A stretch of DNA of 64,000 nucleotides. Origin: Halomicronema sp. CCY15110. Its GTDB lineage: Bacteria; Cyanobacteriota; Cyanobacteriia; Phormidesmidales; Phormidesmidaceae. Position numbers and translations under genes: made by a program. The stretch covers positions 23,221-87,220 of the forward strand of contig NZ_JACSWC010000387.1 in the NCBI RefSeq assembly GCF_016888165.1, written 5' to 3'. Position 1 is the first letter of the stretch; each line of letters opens with the position of its first letter. The notes beneath the pieces were generated by a model. The model had not been told where the DNA came from. It ran no database searches and was given only the letters and a program-made list of their open reading frames with translations. Positions 45,879 through 54,833 of this stretch are shown here, in pieces.

Positions 45879-47411
45879 TTAGACAGTCTCTTTGCTCTGG
45901 GTGCTACGATCACCCACTTTCTGGAAGAAACCCCATTCCACCTGCTCAGCAGATAGCTCGGGGTCAATACCAGCAAAGACGTCTCGGTACAGTGTCCGAG
46001 AGCCGTGCCAGATATGACCAAAGAAGAAGAGCAAAGCAAACACCGCGTGAGCGTAAGTAAACCAACCACGAGGACTAGTGCGGAATACGCCGTCAGACTC
46101 TAAAGTCTCACGATCAAACTCAAACGGTTCACCCAACTGCGCCTTACGAGCGATACGCTTGACTTCGGCTGGGTCAGTGATCGTTTCACCGGCCAGCTCA
46201 CCGCCAAAGAACGAGACGGTGACCCCCGTCTGCTCAAAGCTGTAACGCGATTCGGCCCGACGGAACGGAATATCCGCCCGCACAATGCCATCTTTGTCAG
46301 TCAGCACAACCGGGAACGTCTCGAAGAAGTTCGGCAAACGACGAACCGAGAGTACCCGACCTTCGCCATCTTTGAAGACGGGGTGGCCGAGCCAACCGCG
46401 AGCAATGCCGTCGCCATCATTCATAGGGCCAACGCGGAACAAACCACCCTTAGACGGGCTGTTGCCCACGTAGTCGTAGAATGCCAGCTTCTCGGGAATG
46501 GCGGCGTAAGCTTCCTCAGCCGAAGCCCCCGAGGCGATCGCTGACTGGGCTTGACGCTGGATTTCCTCTTGGAAATAGCTGCTATCCCACTGATAACGGG
46601 TCGGGCCAAACAACTCGATCGGCGTAGCAGCGTTGCCGTACCACATGGTCCCTGCCACGACGAAAGCGGCAAAAAACACAGCGGCAATACTGCTAGACAG
46701 CACCGTTTCGATATTACCCATCCGCAACGCCTTGTAGAGACGCTGAGGAGGTCGCACCGTCAAGTGGAACAGTCCCGCAATAATGCCCACAATCCCAGCG
46801 GCAATGTGGTGAGCCACAATACCACCCGGATTGAAGGGGTTAAACCCAGCGGGGCCCCATTCTGGTGCCACCCCTTGGACGTGTCCCGTAACGCCGTAGG
46901 GGTCAGAAATCCACATTCCCGGTCCCCAAAGACCCGTCAGGTGAAATGCCCCAAAGCCGAAGCACAGCAAACCAGACAGAAATAGATGAATGCCAAACAT
47001 TTTAGGCAGGTCTAGCGCGGGCTCCCCAGTACGAGGATCCCGGAACAAGTCCAAGTCCCAATAAACCCAGTGCCAACAGGCTGCTAAGAACAGCAGACCA
47101 GACAAAACGATGTGAGCGGCAGCAACGCCTTCAAAACTCCAGAAGCCAGGGTCAACAGCGGCTTCACCAGTAACGCTCCAGCCGCCCCAGGATTGGGTGA
47201 CCCCCAAACGGGCCATAAAGGGAAGGACGAACATTCCCTGACGCCACATGGGGTTTAAGACAGGATCACTGGGATCAAAGGTTGCCAATTCAAACAAAGC
47301 CATTGAGCCAGCCCAACCAGCCACCAATGCCGTATGCATCAGGTGGACGGAAATCAGGCGGCCCGGGTCGTTCAGTACGACCGTATGTACTCGGTACCAG
47401 GGCAGTCCCAT
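45879..47411 (-). CDS. psbB: Photosystem II CP47 core antenna protein
   Basis: CP47 binds chlorophylls in the PSII core and has six transmembrane helices with a large lumenal loop. The 510-residue sequence begins [19 protein letters not shown] and ends in the family's hydrophilic tail [15 protein letters not shown]. Conserved His ligands ([37 protein letters not shown]) are intact. The ATG at 47411 follows GGAGGAG. It diverges from the ferredoxin gene. The leader contains a tandem 21-bp duplication. Confidence 0.97.
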   Translation of the reverse strand: MGLPWYRVHTVVLNDPGRLISVHLMHTALVAGWAGSMALFELATFDPSDPVLNPMWRQGMFVLPFMARLGVTQSWGGWSVTGEAAVDPGFWSFEGVAAAHIVLSGLLFLAACWHWVYWDLDLFRDPRTGEPALDLPKMFGIHLFLSGLLCFGFGAFHLTGLWGPGMWISDPYGVTGHVQGVAPEWGPAGFNPFNPGGIVAHHIAAGIVGIIAGLFHLTVRPPQRLYKALRMGNIETVLSSSIAAVFFAAFVVAGTMWYGNAATPIELFGPTRYQWDSSYFQEEIQRQAQSAIASGASAEEAYAAIPEKLAFYDYVGNSPSKGGLFRVGPMNDGDGIARGWLGHPVFKDGEGRVLSVRRLPNFFETFPVVLTDKDGIVRADIPFRRAESRYSFEQTGVTVSFFGGELAGETITDPAEVKRIARKAQLGEPFEFDRETLESDGVFRTSPRGWFTYAHAVFALLFFFGHIWHGSRTLYRDVFAGIDPELSAEQVEWGFFQKVGDRSTQSKETV

Positions 47412-47438
47412 CGACTACTCTCCTCCTCTTAGTTTCAA

Positions 47439-47480
47439 CAAATCTCTTGCGAGCTTATTCAAATCTTTTGCGAGCTTATT
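47439..47480. repeat. Tandem 21-bp duplication in the psbB leader
   Basis: Two head-to-tail copies of CAAATCTYTTGCGAGCTTATT, differing at one base (47439-47459 and 47460-47480), lie 28-69 bases upstream of the psbB start. They duplicate part of the psbB 5' region. Confidence 0.85.
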
Positions 47481-47805
47481 AAGAGTCACAGTTATAAACA
47501 GACTATCAGACTTGCACGCCTTCACAGCGCCCAAAATTGGTGCAGGAGGCATGTTCACCGTTTTCCCAAGAGCGGCGACAGGGCGAAGAGAAACTTCCGC
47601 AGACTGGTCAGCGATCCCTTGTGATGATAAGTCTGTAGACAAGATATAAAGAAGTGTAACCAGTGTCACAGGCGGACGCAATTAAATTATCAATTTGTTC
47701 AACGGGTGAATGGGAGGAGCCGCGATCGCCCGGGCCTCAACAGGGCGCTCACATCGCCACTGGAGCCACTCGACAGGATGAAATAGGGTAGTTAGGAGTA
47801 AGTTG

Positions 47806-48111
47806 ATGGCAGTTATTAAGTTTCTTGAAGAAGAGAAAGAGGTCGTAGTCGCCGATGGTGCCAACCTCCGGTACAAGGCCATGGAAAACGACATCGATAT
47901 TTATACCCTCGTCGGTAAGATGATGAACTGCGGCGGCTATGGTCAATGTGGCACCTGTGTGGTCGAAATCACTGAGGGCAGCGAAAACTTATCGCCTCGG
48001 ACCCAGGTAGAAGAGCAAAAACTGCGCAAGCGACCGGATAACTGTCGGTTGGCTTGCCAAACTCTGGTGAATGGCGATGTCACGGTTAAAACTAAGCCCA
48101 AGAAAAAATGA
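47806..48111 (+). CDS. 2Fe-2S ferredoxin-like protein
   Basis: A 101-residue [2Fe-2S] ferredoxin. Ligand cysteines are C42, C48, C51 ([10 protein letters not shown]) and C84 (RLACQ); an extra C80 is not expected. Its C-terminal tail is Lys-rich (KTKPKKK). This is the low-abundance ferredoxin that in many cyanobacteria lies next to psbB and psbM; it is not the main photosynthetic PetF. Its electron partner is not known from sequence. The ATG at 47806 follows AGGAG; an upstream TTG is less likely. It is divergent from psbB and 116 bases upstream of psbM. Confidence 0.88.
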   Translation: MAVIKFLEEEKEVVVADGANLRYKAMENDIDIYTLVGKMMNCGGYGQCGTCVVEITEGSENLSPRTQVEEQKLRKRPDNCRLACQTLVNGDVTVKTKPKKK

Positions 48112-48227
48112 CGCCCACAGCATGAAATTGACCGCCATGATTTTAAGAATTACGCCCATGCAGGAATCAAGATGACGTAAACTGTACGCAGTGTCATTGT
48201 TGTGCTGGAGAATGTAGGCCTTAAATT

Positions 48228-48338
48228 ATGGAAGTCAACAACCTCGGCTTTGTTGCAAGCATTTTGTTTGTTTTGGTACCAACTGTTTTCCTGCTGATTC
48301 TCTATATCCAGACATCCAGTAAGCAAACTGGCGCTTAG
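48228..48338 (+). CDS. psbM: Photosystem II protein M
   Basis: PsbM is a single-helix subunit at the PSII dimer interface. The 36 residues begin [20 protein letters not shown] and end with the QTSSKQTGA tail typical of PsbM. It starts at an ATG at 48228 and is followed by a strong terminator. Confidence 0.95.
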   Translation: MEVNNLGFVASILFVLVPTVFLLILYIQTSSKQTGA

Positions 48339-48652
48339 TTGAGTCGCACGAACGCCGCGATACCAGATGAAAATCTTCGGAAAAAGTGCTTGTCTACAGA
48401 CAGGCGCTTTTTTTGTTGCGCTAACTTACCAATTGGTGCGATGACGGATAGATTCTTAGGATGAGTTGGTGAAGGGTAACGCTTGCAAGGCTTGGGTGTC
48501 GTGCCCTAGCTAATCCGTGGCGGGGCCAGTTTATAGGCGGCGATCGCGCTCATCGCCAGCGTTCTACTTTCCAGTGGCAGCCCGAGGAGTGGCCTCAGCG
48601 GGCGGCTATACCGCCATGAATGTTGAACGATTGCTCATCTCAGTTTTTGGCA
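48339..48652. other. Intergenic region after psbM
   Basis: Holds the psbM terminator and about 240 bases with no gene or repeat that I can support. It marks the border between the photosystem genes and the accessory cupin/OsmC stretch. Confidence 0.5.
48381..48414 (+). terminator. Rho-independent terminator of psbM
   Basis: A 14-bp stem with two wobble pairs (AAAAAGTGCTTGTC with GACAGGCGCTTTTT) and a four-base loop is followed by a seven-base T run. A typical intrinsic terminator 42 bases past psbM. Confidence 0.92.
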
Positions 48653-49519
48653 TTATTCAGGCAAGGGAATATATTCCGTTTCCTCCGGAACTGAGCCAAA
48701 TTTGGCATCTTGCCAATCCTGTTTGGCTTGTTCAATGCGTTCTAGTCGGCTAGATACAAAGTTCCACCATTTATGTCGGGTGCCCAGGGGGTCGCCACCA
48801 ATGATGATGCCGCGGGCGGCATCTTCAGCGGCGACGGTCACTACTTGATGGGGTTTCAGTACCGCGAGGCGATGTTGTTCAAGGGGTTCGCCATCAATGG
48901 TGAGTCCGGCGGTGACGCTATACACGGCTCGTTCACTATAGTCAGCCGCCAGCGAAAACTTACCGCCAGCGGCAAACTGCAAGTCCAGATAGAGAATCGG
49001 TGATAGTGATTGGACGGGGGAGGCGCGATCGCCGGCGGCCCCCGCGACTAGAGTCACCGTCACACCCTCTTCTTCCCAGGTTGGAATGTCTGCGGCGGGA
49101 TGGTGGTGGAAGCAGGGAGCCACTTCTTCTTGACCATCAGGGAGGGCTACCCAGGTCTGGATGCCGTGCAGGGTGGATTCGGCTACCCGTTCGGCGTCGG
49201 GCGATCGCTCGGAGTGGGAAATACCTTTGCCTGCGGTCATCCAGTTCACGGCTCCGGGACGAATCTCCTGAATCGTACCCAGGCTGTCTCGATGGAGAAT
49301 TGCGCCTTCAAACAAATAGGTGACTGTGGCCAAGTTGATGTGGGGATGAGGCCGGACGTCAACGCCTTTACCGGGGGGAAAGATGGCGGGGCCGAGGTGA
49401 TCAAAAAAGATGAACGGCCCCACCATGGTCCGCACCTCGCTGGGCAGCAGGCGACGGGCTTCAAATCCGCCCAGGTCTTGCACATGGGGGGTGATGATGG
49501 TTTGGATGGAGTGAGTCAT
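48653..49519 (-). CDS. Pirin family protein (second copy)
   Basis: A 288-residue pirin. The N-terminal cupin metal site reads HPHINLATVTYLFEG, and later it shows AGKGISHSERS. It is longer and clearly distinct from the pirin at 8395-9141. Pirins can dioxygenate flavonols or act as redox sensors; the function here is unknown. I chose the ATG at 49519. It is the first of a run of minus-strand redox-type genes. Confidence 0.87.
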   Translation of the reverse strand: MTHSIQTIITPHVQDLGGFEARRLLPSEVRTMVGPFIFFDHLGPAIFPPGKGVDVRPHPHINLATVTYLFEGAILHRDSLGTIQEIRPGAVNWMTAGKGISHSERSPDAERVAESTLHGIQTWVALPDGQEEVAPCFHHHPAADIPTWEEEGVTVTLVAGAAGDRASPVQSLSPILYLDLQFAAGGKFSLAADYSERAVYSVTAGLTIDGEPLEQHRLAVLKPHQVVTVAAEDAARGIIIGGDPLGTRHKWWNFVSSRLERIEQAKQDWQDAKFGSVPEETEYIPLPE

Positions 49520-49669
49520 GGCAAACAGTTTGGTGAGGATGGCGACGATTACATAGCAGTCGGGCAAATGGCAGTCGGGTTAAAGGGCGCTCACAATCGA
49601 CAGGGGTACCGGACGACTGGCTAGGGTTCCCCATAGGATTGTGTGAGGACGCCCGCAAGGTTGGACTGG

Positions 49670-50251
49670 TCACGCAAATAGCCAGCCTCTAAACCACTGG
49701 GTCAAACGCGGCATGATGACATACGACAGCAACCCGACTGTGATCGCGACACTCACGGCTACCCGCAATAACCAGGGCAAATACTGCATGATCGGGGCCA
49801 ATAATGGATGCACCAATAGGGAAACCAGCATCACCCCGACCCAAACTAAAAACGCTTGCTTATAACGTTTGGGGGCTGTCGGCGCTGCTTGGGCCGGCAG
49901 TTGAAACCAGCCTTCTAACCCCGTTAACACCTGTACCGATTCTTGTTCTTGAATCAGCGGTTGCACGCGATCAATCCAGCCCTTGCGGATATCGGAATTG
50001 AGCCAATCATTTAAGTGAGGGCAGGAGTCAAACTGGAGCACGATCACATAGTCCGAACTGCCTCCTGGTTGGGGCCGCAGGATGTTGACGCCCAAATGTC
50101 CGGCAAACTGGCGAGCATCGGCAGAGATGCCTTTGATCCAGTTTTCGTATCCCGCTTCGCGTCCCGATCGCACCCGATGGGTAATCACAGCGGTGACATG
50201 ATGGTGTTTTGACATGGAGCGGTCAGGCTGGCTGTTAACAACATTGCTCAT
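49670..50251 (-). CDS. Antibiotic biosynthesis monooxygenase-like protein with membrane anchor
   Basis: A 193-residue protein. An ABM-type alpha/beta domain (about 18-110, VTAVITHRVRSGREAGYENW and LRPQPGGSSDYVIVLQF) is followed by two transmembrane helices (about 130-150 and 158-178). ABM folds act in small-molecule oxidation, but many members have unknown roles. Membrane-linked versions occur in several bacteria. The ATG at 50251 is used; M13 is another possibility. It lies in the same direction as the flanking redox-type genes. Confidence 0.8.
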   Translation of the reverse strand: MSNVVNSQPDRSMSKHHHVTAVITHRVRSGREAGYENWIKGISADARQFAGHLGVNILRPQPGGSSDYVIVLQFDSCPHLNDWLNSDIRKGWIDRVQPLIQEQESVQVLTGLEGWFQLPAQAAPTAPKRYKQAFLVWVGVMLVSLLVHPLLAPIMQYLPWLLRVAVSVAITVGLLSYVIMPRLTQWFRGWLFA

Positions 50252-50300
50252 GGTTTTCTAAGTTGCGATCGCGGCCTCATTAGTCATAGAGAATATCGCC

Positions 50301-50690
50301 TTAGTCGGCTAACTGCGTCTGAATCGAGAGTGGGTAGGTCAAGAGTTTGTGAACCGGGCAGCGATCGCTAATGTCCCTGAGTCGCTGTCGTTGTTCGTCA
50401 GTGAGGTCACCGCCCAGAGTTAAGTGGGCCGTGATCACAGGGTCTCCTGGGCGAGACTCGTAAGTCAAATCAACGGTGACCTGCGCCAGCGACCAGCCTT
50501 TGCGCTCGGCGTACATTTGCAGGGTAATCGCTTTGCAAGTACCGAGGCTCGTCAACAATAATTCCACTGGGGTCGGGCCAGCATCATCACCGCCTAAGGG
50601 TGGGGGTTCATCGGCCTGCAATTGAAACTGGCGAATGGTCACCTCTTGCCCATAGCGAGAGTCATTCGAGGTAATGCGAACAGCAGTCAT
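50301..50690 (-). CDS. OsmC family peroxidase-like protein
   Basis: A 129-residue OsmC/Ohr-fold protein. Two cysteines of the fold are visible, in LLTSLGTCKAITL and in RCPVHKLLT. These act on organic hydroperoxides in the Ohr/OsmC family; the spacing here is nearer the OsmC/YhfA kind. The ATG at 50690 overlaps the stop of the upstream two-cupin gene by four bases (ATGA), so they are translationally coupled. Confidence 0.88.
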   Translation of the reverse strand: MTAVRITSNDSRYGQEVTIRQFQLQADEPPPLGGDDAGPTPVELLLTSLGTCKAITLQMYAERKGWSLAQVTVDLTYESRPGDPVITAHLTLGGDLTDEQRQRLRDISDRCPVHKLLTYPLSIQTQLAD

Positions 50691-51367
50691 GCGGCACCTC
50701 CTACGACTGCTGGGGTGGAAAGGTGTCCCGTTTTTACGTAGATCAGACAGCCCGTTTCGCTATAGGGGGTGTGAATGCTGCCGTGGGGACTGCGGAGCCA
50801 ACTGCCGGGGGGATATACGCCGTGCTCGTCCGCAAAAGTGCCTTCGATGACAAAGATTTCTTCGCCGCCCCAGTGCCGATGGGTCTGGAATCGAGTTCCC
50901 GGTGCCCATTTCACCAGCGCCACTTGCTCACTGCCGTACGCGTGCAGCGGCAACACGGTCAAGCCGTCCACCAAGCCAGGAGCCCACTGGGCCTGATGGG
51001 TGTCGATGGTGACCGGAGTTTGATCGTCAGGCTCCATTTGCCATAACTTCACCAAAATCGTGGCTCCCTCTTTGCTGTGGGGTGTATGGCTGGAACCGAC
51101 GGGATTGCGGACGTAAGTGCCGGGGCCAAAGTCGCCGTGCTCATCGGAGAACACGCCCTCCAGTACCAAAAATTCTTCCCCCCCACCGTGGGTGTGGGGC
51201 GAGAAATAACTGCCGGGCGCATACCGCACAATGGAGGTCGCACGGGCTACTTCTTCGCCATCACGCTCTAACATGCGGCGCTGCACACCGGGCATGGGGG
51301 AATCAACCCAGGGCAGCGCTTCGCTATGCACAACGGCGCGTTGATGCAAATCGGCATGGATTTTCAT
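50687..51367 (-). CDS. Two-cupin protein, ChrR-like
   Basis: A 226-residue protein of two tandem cupin domains: PGSYFSPHTHGGGEEFLVLEG (about 51-71) and PGTRFQTHRHWGGEEIFVIEG (about 158-178), each with the HxH...E metal set. This arrangement resembles the cupin domain of ChrR anti-sigma factors, but no zinc-binding anti-sigma region is visible. The role may be metal-dependent oxidation or sensing. It overlaps the OsmC gene by four bases. The ATG at 51367 is clear. Confidence 0.85.
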   Translation of the reverse strand: MKIHADLHQRAVVHSEALPWVDSPMPGVQRRMLERDGEEVARATSIVRYAPGSYFSPHTHGGGEEFLVLEGVFSDEHGDFGPGTYVRNPVGSSHTPHSKEGATILVKLWQMEPDDQTPVTIDTHQAQWAPGLVDGLTVLPLHAYGSEQVALVKWAPGTRFQTHRHWGGEEIFVIEGTFADEHGVYPPGSWLRSPHGSIHTPYSETGCLIYVKTGHLSTPAVVGGAA

Positions 51368-51529
51368 GGCATTAATTTCCTAAATGTTGAGGGACTGTTA
51401 CGGGTGTCTGATCGCTGGTGGGAGGGATGTTCTTTCCGCCGCCACCGACTTAGTTGTACTGATGACGACCGGCCATGACGCCACCGTCTACATCCCAAAC
51501 AGCTCCAGTGCCCCAGTCAGCGTTATGGG

Positions 51530-51559
51530 AGAGGAGAAAGGCGATCGCCTTTCTCCTCT
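51530..51559. repeat. 30-bp perfect palindrome centred on HIP1
   Basis: AGAGGAGAAAGGCGATCGCC runs into its exact complement, ending at 51559. It lies in the SDR pseudogene at the point of frameshift. One arm corresponds to the family's AFLLS codons; the other replaces the expected preceding codons. Confidence 0.9.
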
Positions 51560-51701
51560 GCTGGTGTACCGACTCGACCCATGGGATGGAACGCATTGAA
51601 GCCCTGTAGTGTGCCATGCAATTCATCCTTGGGAATGAATCCTTCATAAATGGGCGCTTCCACTACGGCAGGAGACACCGCGTTCACCCGAATGTTTTGA
51701 C

Positions 51702-51885
51702 TAGTGCAGCGTCAAGACTAAAGTTTAGGGCTTGCTCCTGGAGAGAGCCACTGCGTGAACGACCAGCGCAGCCCGAACGTACAGATTCTGCTCATCCTGA
51801 GTTTGTCGTAGGCCGTGCCTGCCCGCAGGGCATAGGATGTTGGCGACTGTGCATCACCCTAAAATTATGAACTGACATAGCACTA
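51702..51885. mobile_element. MITE-like element, TA-flanked (IS630/Tc1-mariner style)
   Basis: A 180-bp element with no coding capacity (51704-51883) is flanked by TA on both sides. Its ends form imperfect inverted repeats of 27 bases (18 of 27 matching), beginning GTGCAGCGTCAAG at the left and GTGCTATGTCAG, on the other strand, at the right. Removing it with one TA rejoins the SDR reading frame (MELA-SQNIRVN). TA target duplication is typical of IS630/Tc1-mariner elements. No transposase is in the window. Confidence 0.85.
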
Positions 51886-52109
51886 GCCAGTTCCATCGCT
51901 AAATGCTGAATCAGGAAATGCAGTGCCGCTTTGGCCATGGCATAAGCGGATGAGGGTGTCGCTTGCACGGCCTGCTTGGCCCACATAGAGCCAAGGTTAA
52001 CGATCGCGCCGCCGTGACCATGTCCCACCATATTTTTTACCACAGTTTGAGTCAGGAAAAAGCGCTGGCAGACCACTCCAGTGGAAGAAAGGTGGCTCAG
52101 AAAATGGCG

Positions 52110-53062
52110 TCACTCACCCTTGGAAACGCTGCGATTGCTATTGTTACCTCAAGACTCCAATTCGAATGGCATCTATGGGCCGCTTTAACACCGCAGAATA
52201 GCCCTCGCATCAGTAACGCCAGTCTATGGAGTAATTCAAGCGATTGCTTGACTAGCAGCACTTTAGTTGGAAGCTCCTCCCTCGGTTGTACTGCCGACTA
52301 CAAAGCAGCCCTGGGCATTTCACATGGGCATTTCAGAAGATAGAATTGCCGACGGTTTGGGGGCTCCGGTCAGCCCCGATTATGGGAAAGTCACTAACGC
52401 GCTCACGGTGGCAGTCGGTGAATGAGTCGATGGCGAATATGCGCCCAAGCCGTTCCACACAATCACAGCTTTGTCGCAGTCAGATTGTTGAGATAGGTAC
52501 CAAAAGATAGCCAGGGTGATCATTCACCTTCTCTCTTGGTGTTAGCACGGTGCAGGAGCCGGGATTGCGATCGCCAAACTCCAGCGCAAAATGTTGTGCG
52601 GCATGAGACCTGGGGGGATATTGGGCGAATAACACCTGGAATTTCCGCCAATAGCAGAATTTAGTGACTATTTGGCCCCCAGCCCACTAATCTTCGCTGA
52701 AAGGGCAAGCTAAGACGTGAAACGGTCTGAGGTCAACGCTTCTTGACATAAGGCTGGCGTATCTCTGAACCCCTGGATTCCGGCGGGATTGGGTAGCGCT
52801 TGGAGAAATGTAACTTCCGATACAACCAATTGCCGCCATAATTGGTGGAATCTTGATACTCAAAGAGTATGGTTGGCAAGTATCCGTCACGGTTTGTCTA
52901 CAGGGCATGGTCTTCTGTCAGCACTATGCTAACTGCTGGCATTGATCGGACGACTGCAGTCGCCAGATCTTAGAGGGTTTTCAGGGCTTTCTCGGAGCGG
53001 TAATATGCTGCTCATGAGGACTCGTTTGCTGTCTGATTTGTGTTGAAGGGACGTTTTTGGAA
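52110..53062. other. Degenerate and regulatory region upstream of amt
   Basis: About 950 bases without an intact gene. At 52324-52491 the plus strand has two open stretches in one frame, starting MGISEDRIADGLGAPVSPDY and interrupted by a single TGA; they may be a decayed gene of unknown family. The last 250 bases carry the NtcA-type box and the amt leader. Confidence 0.5.
52810..52823 (+). promoter_or_regulatory. Candidate NtcA box upstream of amt
   Basis: GTAACTTCCGATAC is an exact GTA-N8-TAC match to the consensus for the nitrogen regulator NtcA. It lies about 240 bases upstream of the amt start; amt genes in cyanobacteria are known NtcA targets. The following -10 is not at the usual distance: a CATAAT 13 bases after the box and a GATACT about 31 bases after are both off the typical 22. 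So this is a motif-level candidate. Confidence 0.5.
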
Positions 53063-54526
53063 ATGTCTAGACTAGTACTTCGTAAAAAAGGTCGTTCTCG
53101 AAAGCGGCGACAGTCGTCTTTCTGGGACGCTAACGTACCTCCGATTTCTGAAGCGGTACAGTCTTACTTTGGTCGTCGTGACGGCTGGAAGTGGGTTGCT
53201 TGCGTACCGCTGGCATTGACGATTTTGGGTGTTTGGGGCGTAGCCGCCTACGCCCAAGAAGAATTGACGGCTGCCGATGTGCAGACCGTGCTTGACAATA
53301 TTTTTGTTTTCATCGCCGCCGTGCTCGTGATTTTCATGAACGCTGGCTTCGGGATGTTGGAAACGGGTTTTTGCCGCCAGAAAAACGCGGTCAATATTCT
53401 GTCTAAGAATTTGATCGTGTTTGGTCTAGCCGTGTTGGCCTTTTGGGCGATCGGTTATTCCTTAATGTTTGGTGGCGGTAATGGCTTCATTGGTGGTGGC
53501 GGTTGGTTCTTGACTGGCACCCCTGAAACCTATGGTTTAGAAGAAGGTGTTGGTCTCACCATTGACACTTTCTTCCTGTTCCAAGCGGCTTTTGCAGCAA
53601 CCGCCGCGACCATCGTGTCTGGTGCTGTTGCTGAGCGGATTAAGTTCACCGACTTCCTGATCTTTAGCATCTTGCTGACCGGTGTTTCTTATCCCATTAC
53701 AGGCCATTGGGTTTGGAGTGGTAGCGGCTGGTTAGGCGCTGCTGGGTTTTCTGACTTTGCTGGGTCTACCGTGGTGCACTCGGTTGGTGGCTGGGCGGCT
53801 CTCATGGGGGCGGCTTTCTTGGGGCCACGGATTGGTAAGTATCAAGACGATCGCGTCAACGCCATTCCGGGCCACAACATGAGTATTGCGATGTTGGGCT
53901 GCTTGATTCTGTGGATTGGCTGGTATGGCTTTAACCCTGGATCTGAGTTGGCGGCTAGTACCGCTGTGCCCTTTATCGCGGTGACGACTACTCTAGCGGC
54001 TTCTGCCGGTGGCGTGGCGGCGACCTTTACCGCTTGGGCCTTGAATGGCAAACCAGACTTGTCCATGATCATCAACGGTATCTTGGCCGGCTTGGTCGGT
54101 ATTACCGCTGGTTGTGCCGGTGTCAACTACTTAGGCGCTATCATCATCGGTTTGATTGCTGGCGTCATTGTGGTCTTCTCCGTTGGTTTCTTCGACAGCA
54201 TCAAGATCGATGACCCTGTGGGAGCGATTTCTGTTCACTTAGTGAATGGCATTTGGGGTACCCTGGCGGTTGGTCTATTTGCGACCGAAGGCGGCCTGTT
54301 CTTCGGCGGTGGTTTTGCCCAATTAGGCGCTCAAATCCTCGGTATTCTTAGCATCGGTCTATTCACGGTTGTCTTCACGTCCATCGTTTGGGTGGTGCTG
54401 AAATCGACTCTGGGCATCCGGGTTGAGGCTGAAGAGGAAATGAAGGGGCTCGACATTGGCGAGCACGGCATGGAAGCCTACAGTGGTTTCCTCAAAGACA
54501 CCAGCGACATGGGCGGGATTTCCTAA
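53063..54526 (+). CDS. amt: Ammonium transporter
   Basis: A 487-residue Amt/MEP/Rh channel for ammonium uptake, with about eleven transmembrane helices. A basic N-terminal region ([11 protein letters not shown]) of some 40 residues precedes the first helix, which may include a signal. Family motifs are [40 protein letters not shown] with the pore His, and [22 protein letters not shown]. The ATG at 53063 is used; a TTG two codons earlier is less likely. A strong terminator follows. The upstream NtcA-type box suggests nitrogen control. Confidence 0.95.
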   Translation: MSRLVLRKKGRSRKRRQSSFWDANVPPISEAVQSYFGRRDGWKWVACVPLALTILGVWGVAAYAQEELTAADVQTVLDNIFVFIAAVLVIFMNAGFGMLETGFCRQKNAVNILSKNLIVFGLAVLAFWAIGYSLMFGGGNGFIGGGGWFLTGTPETYGLEEGVGLTIDTFFLFQAAFAATAATIVSGAVAERIKFTDFLIFSILLTGVSYPITGHWVWSGSGWLGAAGFSDFAGSTVVHSVGGWAALMGAAFLGPRIGKYQDDRVNAIPGHNMSIAMLGCLILWIGWYGFNPGSELAASTAVPFIAVTTTLAASAGGVAATFTAWALNGKPDLSMIINGILAGLVGITAGCAGVNYLGAIIIGLIAGVIVVFSVGFFDSIKIDDPVGAISVHLVNGIWGTLAVGLFATEGGLFFGGGFAQLGAQILGILSIGLFTVVFTSIVWVVLKSTLGIRVEAEEEMKGLDIGEHGMEAYSGFLKDTSDMGGIS

Positions 54527-54833
54527 CCCTGTGCGGTGATGCTTTGAGTGCAAAGCGAGGTTAATTCCCCGCTATTGACTCTTGAAGAGGTGCTGGCAAT
54601 GTTGTCAGCACCTCTTTTTGCAGTGAGGATACATCCACTTCGAAACGTGGCCTTAGCAATTTGGTAACAAATCCTTAATCCTCAGAGAGTCTGGCTGTTA
54701 GGGTGTTTTACAGAAGCGTATGATTGGCCTAACTGCGCTTGCCCCAATCTATTTGTCGGGTAGGTCTTAGCTGCTGGCTGTTGGCAGCAACGTTTAGTTT
54801 GCCACTGGCTGTTTCGACTCGTTAACTGCATCC
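54527..54833. other. Intergenic region between amt and the histidine kinase
   Basis: Holds the amt terminator (54586-54619) and about 210 further bases. No gene or repeat is visible. The kinase promoter should lie in the second half. Confidence 0.4.
54586..54619 (+). terminator. Rho-independent terminator of amt
   Basis: A perfect 10-bp stem (AGAGGTGCTG with CAGCACCTCT) and a ten-base loop are followed by a TTTTT run. It lies 60 bases past the amt stop. Confidence 0.92.

Larger units (their letters stand above)
51450..52076 (-). pseudogene. SDR oxidoreductase pseudogene, interrupted by a MITE and a frameshift
   Basis: The minus strand holds the middle and C-terminal half of a short-chain dehydrogenase. 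Near 51890-52070 it reads GGAIVNLGSMWAKQAVQATP, SSAYAMAKAALHFLIQHLAM and ELAS, with the catalytic Ser, Tyr and Lys order. The end reads [20 protein letters not shown] and GVMAGR. Three defects are seen. The N-terminal Rossmann half is missing upstream of about 52076. A 184-bp element sits between MELA and SQNIRVN. A frameshift at about 51549 shifts the last 30 codons. Removing the element with one TA restores the frame exactly. It was probably once a full SDR in the same cluster. Confidence 0.85.

Noticed and set aside
47806..48111. Main photosynthetic ferredoxin PetF
   Set aside because: The Lys-rich tail, the [10 protein letters not shown] ligand loop and the site next to psbM fit a minor ferredoxin instead.
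48517..48753. A plus-strand ORF of 78 residues before the second pirin gene
   Set aside because: It overlaps the 3' end of the pirin gene and has low-complexity composition with no start signal.
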